A stretch of 23,309 nucleotides of DNA from Pleurobrachia bachei (Eukaryota > Ctenophora > Tentaculata > Cydippida > Pleurobrachiidae). The stretch spans positions 1 to 23,309 of the forward strand of contig AVPN01001381.1 in NCBI GenBank assembly GCA_000695325.1, given 5' to 3'. This document shows, one piece after another, positions 1-8,801 of this stretch. Every line of letters starts with the position of its first letter. The stretch's first letter is position 1. The notes beneath the pieces are model-generated. The model was not told where the DNA came from, made no database searches, and saw nothing but the letters and a program-made list of their open reading frames with translations. The translations under genes were made by a program, and so were the position numbers.

Positions 1-297
1 ATTTCACAAAACCCAAGTGAGGGCTATTTTAGCTTTGGTTTTCCTTTAGGTTATAAATTTAACCAACACTTCGCATTTAGTCCTACCTGACAAGGTTTGA
101 CTAAAATCCGAGTGTTAGTTAGATATAAAATAGTTGTTGCCTGTGTTAACGTGATCTGATGTACTCATTTTGATAGATTGTATTTTAATTTAGTATTTAT
201 TTGACCAAAAATACGAGTTTTTTAGTTCTTGTCCAGGCGGTTATGGTTTCGCACAAACTTATCAAATCGTGTGCTGAACAGGAGGGGTGACTCGTAA

Positions 298-340
298 CAT
301 TGTGTAACATGTGTCGAGAACTGTTACATGTTACAAAGTG
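298..340. repeat. Short inverted repeat
   Basis: TGTAACATGT at 303-312 is repeated as its exact reverse complement at 326-335, separated by 13 bp. With mismatches the arms extend to about 15 bp. Function unknown; it could be a factor-binding palindrome or the remnant of a small foldback element. Confidence 0.5.
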
Positions 341-462
341 TTTACATTTTATCTGGACAGAAATGACGAGATCGACTCTGTTCTGCAGATTGTTGATGCG
401 CGTATTTGTTTTGCGCGTGTATCGCGCGGCTCCTAAAAATATGAAATAAAATAAATCATGCT

Positions 463-488
463 CGGCGCCCAATTTTTTGCGGGCGCCG
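463..488. repeat. GC-rich hairpin
   Basis: CGGCGCCC (463-470) and GGGCGCCG (481-488) are perfect 8-bp complementary arms around a T-rich 10-bp loop, followed by a T/A-rich tail. It lies just after two AATAAA hexamers. It resembles a bacterial terminator in shape, but the setting is eukaryotic, so no such role is claimed. Confidence 0.5.
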
Positions 489-508
489 TTTTTAAAAACG
501 TTGATTCA

Positions 509-1348
509 CTAAAACGGCTATAGCCGTCGAACCACTCAACTGTCTTGGCTAATTCAAAGTTTATCCGATAGACCATTTCAAGGCCTAACCCAAACCCCAG
601 CCCTAACCCTACTCGAGCCCTAACTCTATAAAACGTATTTCAGCATTTAGCCAACCACCCAGATTTTAGAAACTGGGTTTGAAAAGTACTTGAAAAGCGC
701 TGCCTTATCCCTGTGCGCGTGACGGAGGGCTAGCAACGTTCGCCAAGAAAAGTACTGCCTTGTCCCGTTGACTTGGAAGGCGCTGCAACCCCCTCGTTTG
801 CGCTGCCGCGGCACCCCTTTATAAAAGGGCCTGTAGCATATGCCAACCCGTTGACATGCTTCTTGTTTGTCAGCTTAGTTAGCTCTCATACCGAGAAGGC
901 CTGGTGTGAGCTTACACCCAGAGGACCAAATGGACAGACAATGTAGCATGAAAATTATTGCAGGGACCAGCAGCGTTTGCCGAGGCCCGAGTTTCAGATC
1001 TCACGGTTTTCTATGGTTAGGGCTAAAGTAGGGTTACACACCAGTTAAAGATTGATACCCAGCCATCACGAGATGTTCCCTGATGGCCGGGCATGCGGGA
1101 GGGTCTGTGGGAATCATGCTACATTGCTCCACGCCAAGTAAATTGAATGGAAAGTAAAGCTGAACACGCCGTCTGCACTCACTTATTTCCCAGCCATGCA
1201 TCCATTGATGCCTGGGAACGAATCTGTAACTGGTCCCTAAGGGCCGGGGTTTGAGTTGGGGTTAGGGCTTGAAAATTGACATTTCCTATCAGATAAACTT
1301 TGGACTAGCCAAAACAGTTGAGTGGTTTGTCGGTCAGAATCGTTTTAG
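509..1348. mobile_element. Non-autonomous inverted-repeat (MITE/foldback-like) element
   Basis: The left end (about 509-602) and the right end (about 1250-1348) are imperfect inverted repeats of roughly 95 bp. Both outer ends read CTAAAACG inward, share ACCACTCAACTG, then a segment resembling AAAGTTTATC, then CCCTAACCC-type text. Inside are secondary inverted repeats, for example CAATGTAGCATGA near 938 and its complement near 1113-1126. No transposase reading frame is present, so the element would be non-autonomous. No clear target-site duplication is visible, so the exact edges are uncertain. It ends 58 bp before the start codon of MEIOB copy 1. The right part (from 964) is repeated at 4102-4493 because it was swept into the tandem duplication. 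Confidence 0.6.
815..829 (+). promoter_or_regulatory. Possible TATA box
   Basis: TATAAAAG at 820-827 lies within the small palindrome CCCTTT-ATA-AAAGGG, preceded by a GC-rich stretch. It is on the strand of MEIOB and could start a transcript whose leader is spliced to the acceptor at 1398-1399, just before the MEIOB start codon. It is not present before MEIOB copy 2, because the duplicated unit begins at 964. There is no independent evidence of promoter activity. Confidence 0.3.
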
Positions 1349-1405
1349 ACTTTCAATTTACTTAGTGTTTAGACTTTAAAATTCTATTGGCTGTTTTAGG
1401 AAAGG

Positions 1406-3005
1406 ATGTGGTCAAATTCAAAGAAAGACTGGACATTTAGCGAAGGATACACGTCATTATCCAACCTTCAAATAGGTTTGATGCACAGTGTGTAACTAAA
1501 TGTCTCTAAATTTCATCCTGTTACTGTTTCAGGAGTTTCGGGTCAGATAACCGCTGGCCTGGTAGTTGCGAAGCAAGATATTAAACCACTCCAAGCGAAG
1601 GAAGGAAAGGAGGATAGATCGATTCTGGCATTCACACTCCGTGACAGCACTGGTTTATGCAATGTAACATGTTGGGGAACTTTGACCTCCAATCAGCAAC
1701 TCACTCTCAGGTTAGAAAGTGGAAATATATAAGATACAGTACCTCCGCAATAGGGCCTGTAGGCTGCACAGTGTATGCCAAGTTAGAAAGTTACATCACA
1801 AGTACACAAAGATCTCATCTCTGATTTCATAATATCGTTCAGTGTTGTTATAAATGAAGGTGTGAAGTTATCCGGTATTTTAGTTCAAGATAAACCTGAA
1901 AACGCCCAATCCTCAATCTACACTCCTTCCACTCTCGTTCCATATCAAATATCGGTAACCAAACCTGACCAACATCTACCAACATCTCTGTGTATAACTT
2001 GGTTCTCGTCATCTCAATTTCTGCATGTTTCATTTTCCCTGATAACTATGTATTTAGGTAGATCAAAAAAACGGCCGGGTCGAACCACTACCATTTGGAG
2101 TTGGAAGCGAGTTACAAAAACTTCAGCACCAACCAGTCAGCAAGGGAGGAGATTTCATTTCTCTTCAAAAACTAGTCGAAGGGAAGGACAGTTATTTTGA
2201 TCGGTTTGTGAACTGCCTTGTTTTGGTAAAAACTCCGCCTAGCTCCAGGAAAGTAACGACCAGACAAGGTCGCATGGCGACATGTACTGACTTTGAAGTA
2301 ATGGACAACACCCAACAAGTCATGAGATGTGTTAGCTGGTTGGAATCAGTTGGTGATCTGACTGGCAACCTACCCCCGAAACAAAGCATCCTCTTCCTGA
2401 CAGATGTAAAAGTGAAGTTAGACAATTTCACCGAGGGAGTCACACTGGAAATCACCCAGAAATCAATTGTCACTGTTAATCCTGATGTTCCAGACGCACA
2501 CAATTTGTACAACTTCGCCCAGAGTCTGCCTAGTGATATCACAACTCCCTCAGTACTGCGGACCCCGGCATCCAAGACATCAGTTCCTGTAAGCAGTATA
2601 ACCAGCAACTACTCTATAGGAGAGGTGAAGAGTACTAAACCTGAACATGGCATTCTGAATGTGGTGCTGGAGACAATTAATGGGAAGAACAAGGCCAAAT
2701 GTATTGCTATGAGATGTACTGGTTGCAATAAGAAGGTGCCCGGATTGTGTGATAAGATGGAGTGCTTTGGAAAGGATGTTGTTCACTTCTACGACTTCAA
2801 ACTTTCTCTCTGTGATGACACTGGTAAGTGATGTGGGCGGGATGTTCTAACCCTTCTTTTCATTTGAACAAAGCGAGTAAGAGGGGTGTGATGAAGAGAC
2901 CCACTTAATAATCACATCTCTCTATGTTAGGTTCTATTGATACTGTGAAAATGAGCGGAGAAGTTGCCGAAAAGTTAGTAGGCGTCCCAGTTAACGTTTT
3001 CGAAG
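1406..3005 (+). CDS. MEIOB: MEIOB-like meiotic OB-fold protein, copy 1 (exons 1-5, no own 3' exons)
   Basis: MEIOB is a germline paralogue of RPA1 that works with SPATA22 on single-stranded DNA in meiotic recombination (family knowledge). Exons by motif and phase: 1406-1475, 1533-1710, 1843-1954, 2058-2823, 2931-3005. The encoded text aligns by eye with vertebrate MEIOB throughout: SLSNLQIGVSGQ near the N-terminus, TFTLRDS-type and CWG motifs in the first OB fold, then VNPDVPDAHNL, and a Cys4 ribbon (CTGC...C...C, residues about 340-356) in the third OB fold, ending at CDDTGSIDT...VAEKLVGVPVNVF. An acceptor-like TTTTAG lies seven bases before the ATG, so a 5' leader exon is likely. The unit contains no exons 6-7. 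Transcripts must use those at 8157-8435, splice in phase into copy 2, or end early. Its frame is intact. Confidence 0.85.
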
Positions 3006-3084
3006 GTAATAATTAACTTTACAAAATGAATAACAAAATAGGGAAATATACGCTTGAAAAATATCGAATTGTCCACTCCTGCAA

Positions 3085-3755
3085 TTACTTGAGGATATCG
3101 TACACGACCACTGCCCCATTTGGGGGTTTCCCCTGGTTAGTGTCGCTGACAGCAGCGTTCATTCTGTAGTTGGGTACCAGTTTAACAGGTCGAGCCTTGA
3201 GGATACCTCTCTTCTCCAGATCCCTAACAACCCCCCAATCCTGCCACTCTCCCTGAATATACTCCTCGTTAACAACAAGGAGGATCTTACCACCCGGCTT
3301 TATAACCCGTGCTAGTTCCTCTAACATGTACACACCCGGATAGGAGGGGGAAACCCAGAATGTTCCAGCACTCACTATCAAGTCGTAGGTGTTGTCCAAG
3401 ATAAGTTTCAATTCGGCCGCTTTTGGTGATGCGTCAGTGAGGTAGATTCTCTCGTAGATCCCCTTCCTCTGAGCGACCTGGCAGGACTTCTTGTTGGGAT
3501 CAAATGCATCGATGTGGGTGTATCCCTTCTCCCTGATTCGCTCTGCTGCCATACCAGTACCTGGACAAGGAATTAATGTTAGAAATCTCTGTTTTAGTTT
3601 AGCCCCTTGGATAGTGTCAACAGACATCACAATTTGTGTGCGATTGAAATGATATATTATGGCACACACCTGAGCCGATGTCCAAGATTTTTGCACTGCT
3701 GTTGCCTCCCAACAAAATGCAAGTTTCCTCTGCGGTGATGATTGGTGCTCGGTAT
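3085..3755 (-). CDS. METTL27: METTL27-like methyltransferase, copy 1, lacking exon 1
   Basis: Exons 2 (3670-3755) and 3 (3085-3560) of a class I SAM-dependent methyltransferase. They encode the SAM-binding motif DIGSGTG, split by the intron after the Gly codon's first base, the acidic strand-2 region HIDAFDPN, the YDLIVSAGTFW strand and the RVIKPGGKILLVV motif. The exon 3 protein differs from copy 2 by a single residue (Ala for Val after GTGM). No exon 1 exists for this copy: the minus-strand upstream region is the minisatellite, then the start of the next duplication unit. It is either a 5'-truncated, non-functional duplicate, or an alternative pair of terminal exons reached from the single exon 1 at 7290-7486, which would keep phase. 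The frame is intact. Confidence 0.75.
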
Positions 3756-3804
3756 CTGTAACGGGTTATATACAGGTCAATTTATCGGAATTGAGTCAGG
3801 AATG

Positions 3805-4100
3805 AAGGAGCATCGTTGCTATGGTCACCTACCCATCATGTGAAGGAGTATTGTTGCTATGGTTACCTACCCATCATGTGAAGGAGTATTGTTGCTATGG
3901 TTACCTACCCATCATGTGAAGGAGTATTGTTGCTATGGTTACCTACCCATCATGTGAAGGAGTATTGTTGCTATGGTTACCTACCCATCATGTGAAGGAG
4001 TATTGTTGCTATGGTTACCTACCCATCATGTGAAGGAGTATTGTTGCTATGGTTACCTACCCATCATGTGAAGGAGTATAGTTGCTATGGTTACCTACCC
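3805..4100. repeat. 38-bp minisatellite, array 1 (7.8 copies)
   Basis: Direct head-to-tail copies start at 3805, 3843, 3881, 3919, 3957, 3995, 4033 and 4071; the last is cut at 30 bp by the duplication junction. Copies 2-7 are identical, suggesting recent expansion. Each copy contains TACCTACCCATCATGTGAAG, which on the minus strand reads as the last 13 bases of METTL27 exon 1 followed by its GTAGGT splice donor. There are no spacers. Confidence 0.95.
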
Positions 4101-4101
4101 A

Positions 4102-7100
4102 GGACCAGCAGCGTTTGCCGAGGCCCGAGTTTCAGATCTCACGGTTTTCTAGGGTTAGGGCTAAAGTAGGGTTACACACCAGTTACAGATTGATACCCAG
4201 CCATTACGAGACGTTCCCTGATGGCCGGACACGCGGGAGGGTCTGTGGGAATCCTGCTACATTGCTCCACGTCAAGTAAATTGAATAGAAAGTAAAGCTG
4301 AACAGTGAACACGCCGTCTGCACTCACTTATTTCCCAGCCATGCATCCATTGATGCCTGGGAACGAATCTGTAACTGGTCCCTAAGGGCTGGGGTTTGAG
4401 TTGGGGTTAGGGCTTGAAAACTGACATTTCCTATCAGATAAACTTTGGACTAGCCAAAACAGTTGAGTGGTTTGTCGGTCAGAATCGTTTTAGACTTTCA
4501 ATTTACTTAGTGTTTAGACTTTAAAATTCTATTGACTGTTTTAGGAAAGGATGTGGTCAAATTCAAAGAAAGACTGGACATTTAGCGAAGGATACACGTC
4601 ATTATCCAACCTTCAAATAGGTTTGATGCACAGTGTGTAACTAAATGTCTCTAAATTTCATCCTGTTACTGTTTCAGGAGTTTCGGGTCAGATAACCGCT
4701 GGCCTGGTAGTTGCGAAGCAAGATATTAAACCACTCCAAGCGAAGGAAGGGAAGGAGGACAGATCGATTCTGGCTTTCACACTCCGTGACAGCACTGGTT
4801 TATGCAATGTAACATGTTGGGGAACATTGACCTCCAATCAGCAACTCACTCTCAGGTTAGAAAGTGGAAATATATAAGATACAGTACCTCCGCAATAGGG
4901 CCTGTAGGCTGCACAGTGTATGCCAAGTTAGAAAGTTACATCACAAGTACACAAAGATCTCATCTCTGATTTCATAATATCGTTCAGTGTTGTTATAAAT
5001 GAAGGTGTGAAGTTATCTGGTATTTTAGTACAAGATAAACCTGAAAACGCACAATCCTCAATCTACACTCCCTCCACTCTCGTTCCTTATCAAATATCGG
5101 TAACCAAACCTGACATAAACAACTCTGTGTGTATAAATAGGTTCTCGATATACCAATTTCTGCCTGTTTCATGTTCCCTGAAAACTGATAACTATGTACA
5201 TATTTAGGTAGATCAAAAAAACGGCCGGGTCGAGCCATTACCATTTGGAGTTGGAAGCGAGTTACAGAAACTTCAGCACCAACCAGTCAGCAAGGGAGGA
5301 GATTTCATTTCTCTACAAAAACTGGTCGAAGGGAAGGACAGTTATTTTGATCGGTTTGTGAACTGTCTTGTTTTGGTAAAAACTCCGCCAAGCTCCAGGA
5401 AAGTAACAACCAGACAAGGTCGTATGGCGACATGTACAGATTTTGAAGTGATGGATAACACCCAACAAGTCATGAGATGTGTTAGCTGGTTGGAATCAGT
5501 TGGTGATCTGACTGGCAACCTACCACCAAAACAAAGCATCCTCTTCCTGACAGATGTAAAAGTGAAGTTGGACTCTTTCACCGAGGGAGTCACACTAGAG
5601 ATCACCCAGAAATCGATCGTTACTGTAAATCCTGATGTTCCAGACGCACACAATTTATACAACTTCGCCCAGAGCCTTCCCAGTGATATCACAACCCCAT
5701 CAGTGCTACGGACCCCGGCATCCAAGACATCAGTTCCTGTTAGCAGTATAACCAGCAACTACTCTATAGGAGATGTGAAGAGTACTAAACCTGAACATGG
5801 CATTCTGAATGTGGTTCTGGAGACAATTAATGGGAAGAACAAGACCAAATGTATTGCTATGAGGTGCACTGGATGCAATAAGAAGGTGCCTGGATTGTGT
5901 GATAAGATGGAGTGCTTTGGGAAGGACGTCGTACACTTTTACGACTTCAAACTATCTCTCTGTGATGACACTGGTAAGTGATGTGGGCGGGATGTTCTAA
6001 CCCTTCTTTTCATTTGAACAAAGCGAGTAAGAGGGGTGTGATGAAGAGACCCACTTAATAATCACATCTCTCTATGTTAGGTTCTATTGATACTGTGAAA
6101 ATGAGCGGAGAAGTTGCCGAAAAGTTAGTAGGCGTCCCAGTTAACGTTTTCGAAGGTAATAGTTAACTTTACAAAATGACAAAATAGGGAAATATACGCT
6201 TGAAAAATATTGAATTGTCCACTGATTGTCCTTACAATTACTTGAGGATATCGTACACGACCACTGCCCCATTTGGGGGTTTCCCCTGGTTAGTGTCGCT
6301 GACAGCAGCGTTCATTCTGTAGTTGGGTACCAGTTTAACAGGTCGAGCCTTGAGGATACCTCTCTTCTCCAGATCCCTAACAACCCCCCAATCCTGCCAC
6401 TCTCCCTGAATATACTCCTCGTTAACAACAAGGAGGATCTTACCACCCGGCTTTATAACCCGTGCTAGTTCCTCTAACATGTACACACCCGGATAGGAGG
6501 GGGAAACCCAGAATGTTCCAGCACTCACTATCAAGTCGTAGGTGTTGTCCAAGATAAGTTTCAATTCGGCCGCTTTTGGTGATGCGTCAGTGAGGTAGAT
6601 TCTCTCGTAGATCCCCTTCCTCTGAGCGACCTGGCAGGACTTCTTGTTGGGATCAAATGCATCGATGTGGGTGTATCCCTTCTCCCTGATTCGCTCCGCT
6701 ACCATACCAGTACCTGGACAAGGAATTAATGTTAGAAATCTCTGTTTTAGTTTAGCCCCTTGGATAGTGTCAACAGACATCACAATTTGTGTGCGATTGA
6801 AATGATATATTATGGCACACACCTGAGCCGATGTCCAAGATTTTTGCACTGCTGTTGCCTCCCAACAAAATGCAAGTTTCCTCTGCGGTGATGATTGGTG
6901 CTCGGTATCTGTAACGGGTTATATACAGGTCAATTTATCGGAATTGAGTCAGGAATGAAGGAGCATCGTTGCTATGGTCACCTACCCATCATGTGAAGGA
7001 GTATTGTTGCTATGGTTACCTACCCATCATGTGAAGGAGCATCGTTGCTATGGTCACCTACCCATCATGTGAAGGAGCATTGTTACTATGGTTACCTACC

Positions 7101-7299
7101 CATCATGTGAAGCAGCATCGTTGCTATGGTTACCTACCCATCATGTGAAGGAGTATAGTTGCTATGGTTACCTACCCATCATGTGAAGGAGTATAGTTGC
7201 TATGGTCACCTACCCATCATGTGAAGGAGTATAGTTGCTATGGTTACCTACCCATCATGTGAAGGAGAATAGTTGCTATGGTTACCTACCCATCATGTG
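4102..7299. repeat. Tandem duplication, unit 2
   Basis: Second copy of the roughly 3.14-kb unit. It lacks the left part of the inverted-repeat element, keeps its right end (to 4493), and continues past its minisatellite into unique sequence holding METTL27 exon 1. It differs from unit 1 unevenly. By eye there are about 9 changes in the first 210 bp, about 1% to 1866, about 6% from about 1866 to 2823 (unit-1 coordinates), almost none through intron 4 and exon 5, and about 2 substitutions in the METTL27 exons. Confidence 0.95.
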
Positions 7300-8435
7300 A
7301 AGTGAGGCATTCATCGTATGTTTCCGCAAAGTGCTCGTAAACCTCCTGTTGAGTTGCAAAGTCTTGTTCAACAGTGATCTTGCCCTCTGCTGCTAGTTTC
7401 CTGGACTCCTTAAAAACGTCCTGTCCATACTTAACCCAGGCTGGACCGTCAGTGGGCTTATCAGCAAGACTATTTGTAGGAGCCATCTACTAAATGGTTG
7501 TAGAGATGTGATAAATAGTAGTAATTTTAGAAATCAGACTATGCAACAAAGATGGATCAAGCGTAACTAGTTGAATAGTTCAAAGAGTATAGCATTGCAA
7601 ATCAGCAAACCAGTTTGGCTGGTATAATAACTCTACAGCAGCCCCTACTATTTATATACCCTGTCCACCCTGTTATGTGTTCATATTTTGATAACTCATT
7701 CAATTTTCTCCCTGTGCAGTTATCATATACCCGGAACGTACCTTCTCCATTTCTCTCCCTTTCTCTCTCTATCTATCACTATCACTATCTTCTTCATCAT
7801 CTCTCTTTCTCCCCCTCGACTCATCAATCTCTTTTTCCCTTTCTCAATACTATGTTCCTTTTTCTTTCTTTTCTAACAGAAAATCCCCGCTATAATTATA
7901 GTTCTATGCAGACTGGTAAAGAAAACAAGTAAATCTTGTTTACGCTATCACCGGCCCCTTTTGGATAGCAGAGTCTAAATCATCTATCAGTATCTAACCC
8001 CATGATCTCTCGCTCCCTCTCCATTTGTCTCACCCTCTCACCCTCCTCACTCCCTCCTTTCTTTTCTACCTCAATTTCTGTCTGAATAAACACTTATTCA
8101 TACCAAATTTTCCAACTATGAAGTAAGATTTAAATTAAAAATTGCATTCCTTCCAGACTGGCCGAACAGTACCGTTGAAGACTGGATGGATGGAGTTCTT
8201 TTAGAGAGGTTCAAGGTTTACTTCAGCAGTTTCCTAGTGCCCAACGGTGACATCTGGCTGCAGGTGAAACAGGTAAAGTACATTCTATCCTTGTTGAATG
8301 AACATCACTCTAGGCAGAATATTAAAAAACAGCAGATATTTTCTCTTCCTTTCTCTTTTCTCTTTCTCTACTTTAAAAACATTCAACTGGTTTCAGATTG
8401 ATCCCTTCTTCTCAAGTGCTACTGATGGTGTCTAA
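4551..8435 (+). CDS. MEIOB: MEIOB-like meiotic OB-fold protein, copy 2 (complete, 7 exons)
   Basis: Exons: 4551-4620, 4678-4855, 4988-5099, 5208-5973, 6081-6155, 8157-8272, 8397-8435. Together they give 1356 coding bases, 451 residues, close to vertebrate MEIOB, with every junction in phase. Residues about 1-120 form the first OB fold, about 121-270 the second (strand text RMATCTDFEV, then MRCVSWLES), and about 300-439 the third, with a Cys4 ribbon at residues 340/343/351/356. Exons 6-7 encode DWMDGVLLERFKVYF and a short tail ending in TDGV. The large intron 5 (6156-8156) contains the whole METTL27 gene on the opposite strand. Compared with copy 1 only about three to four residues differ, although about 6% of bases do in exon 4, so both copies show purifying constraint. 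No upstream promoter specific to this copy is visible. Confidence 0.9.
6238..7486 (-). CDS. METTL27: METTL27-like class I SAM methyltransferase, copy 2 (complete)
   Basis: Three exons on the minus strand: 7290-7486, 6823-6908 and 6238-6713. They sum to 759 bases, 252 residues; human METTL27 (WBSCR27) is about the same length. The N-terminus reads MAPTNSLADKPTDGPAW, followed by VYEHFAETYDECLTSHDGY, typical of the family before the SAM fold. Motif I is DIGSGTG at residues 91-97, completed across intron 2. Strand 2 is HIDAFDPN, then YDLIVSAGTFWVSPSY and the post-motif LEELARVIKPGGKILLVV. The family binds SAM; its methyl acceptor is not known. The start is the first ATG of an open exon. The exon 1 donor (GG/GTAGGT at 7290/7289) lies in the first minisatellite copy. 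The gene is nested antisense in MEIOB intron 5. Confidence 0.88.
6958..7299. repeat. 38-bp minisatellite, array 2 (9 copies)
   Basis: Nine full copies start at 6958 and every 38 bp to 7262. They are more varied than in array 1 (GCATCG, GTATAG, GAATAG and GTCACC variants). The array occupies most of METTL27 intron 1, and its rightmost copy is the genuine exon 1 end plus splice donor. Confidence 0.95.
7500..8156. other. MEIOB intron 5, right part / METTL27 upstream region
   Basis: No exon is seen between the METTL27 start codon and MEIOB exon 6. The stretch includes the presumed METTL27 promoter (just right of 7486, no clear TATA) and a long pyrimidine-rich tract at about 7735-7880 with CTATCTATCACTATCACTAT-type repeats. 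A second CT-rich patch lies at about 8005-8080. Confidence 0.5.
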
Positions 8436-8801
8436 AGGCTGTGGAAACAGATCTAACTACCAGTCAATGCAGATAGTTTTGAAAGTTTACAGAGTGTGTA
8501 AAAAGTGTTTTTTAGTGTTATGATAATTGTTCATATTATTTAGTTTGACATCTCACAAAATAGTTCAATATCCATAATTCCATATTCTATTTCACGGCTA
8601 TAACATCTCCACTCGAATCATGTTAGTAGGATGCCGCTATGATAATCAGATCACTCACACTACTTCACCTTCTACTCGCTACTCTTTCAACTACAGATGG
8701 TACGTGAGGTCACCATGTCCATATATGGGTATTTCACCAATCTCCATGACCAAGTATGGACATTGGGAGCTAACACTGCCACACTCCAGGTTCCACACTA
8801 G
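8436..8801. other. MEIOB 3' end and unresolved 5' part of the TSP1 gene
   Basis: This holds the MEIOB 3' untranslated region (no AATAAA seen) and should hold the signal-peptide exon of the TSP1 gene, which I could not identify. One candidate exon, 8698-8789, follows a good acceptor (TCAACTACAG) and is open, starting MVREVTMSIYGYFTNLHD. It ends at a CAG/GTTCCA donor in phase 0, which does not match the phase-1 entry of the first TSP1 exon, so I do not accept it. Confidence 0.4.

Larger units (their letters stand above)
1..508. other. Gene-free left flank
   Basis: I see no convincing exon here. The longest open stretch (197-472 on the minus strand) has no recognisable motif and its composition does not look coding. 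The stretch holds two AATAAA hexamers on the plus strand (445-450 and 450-455), which could mark the 3' end of a gene outside the window, and two short inverted repeats listed separately. Confidence 0.5.
964..4100. repeat. Tandem duplication, unit 1
   Basis: This roughly 3.14-kb segment is repeated directly at 4102-7299. The shift between matching bases drifts from 3138 to 3153 because of small indels. The unit starts inside the inverted-repeat element and runs through MEIOB exons 1-5, METTL27 exons 3 and 2 (opposite strand), and the 38-bp minisatellite. It ends abruptly within the eighth minisatellite copy, at CTACCC followed by the AGGACCAGCAG start of unit 2. Confidence 0.95.

Noticed and set aside
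590-640. Telomeric repeat tract
   Set aside because: CCCTAACCC motifs are few, imperfect and part of the inverted-repeat arms; there is no regular array.
1862-2200. 112-residue plus-strand frame through MEIOB exon 3 and intron 3
   Set aside because: The copy-2 counterpart is stopped within the intron, and the exon ends at the donor after ATATCG.
2192-2608. 138-residue open frame on the minus strand (and its duplicate at 5342-5758)
   Set aside because: It is the shadow of MEIOB exon 4, which has strong family similarity on the plus strand.
3085-3696. 203-residue methyltransferase frame beginning MQKSWTSAQ (and its copy at 6238-6849)
   Set aside because: Its first ~45 residues read through intron 2. 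The true exon 3 starts at 3560 (6713 in copy 2), and the SAM motif is completed by exon 2.
3805-4100. CRISPR-like array of 38-bp repeats
   Set aside because: The repeats are contiguous with no unique spacers, lie in a eukaryotic intron, and are explained by duplication of an exon/intron boundary.
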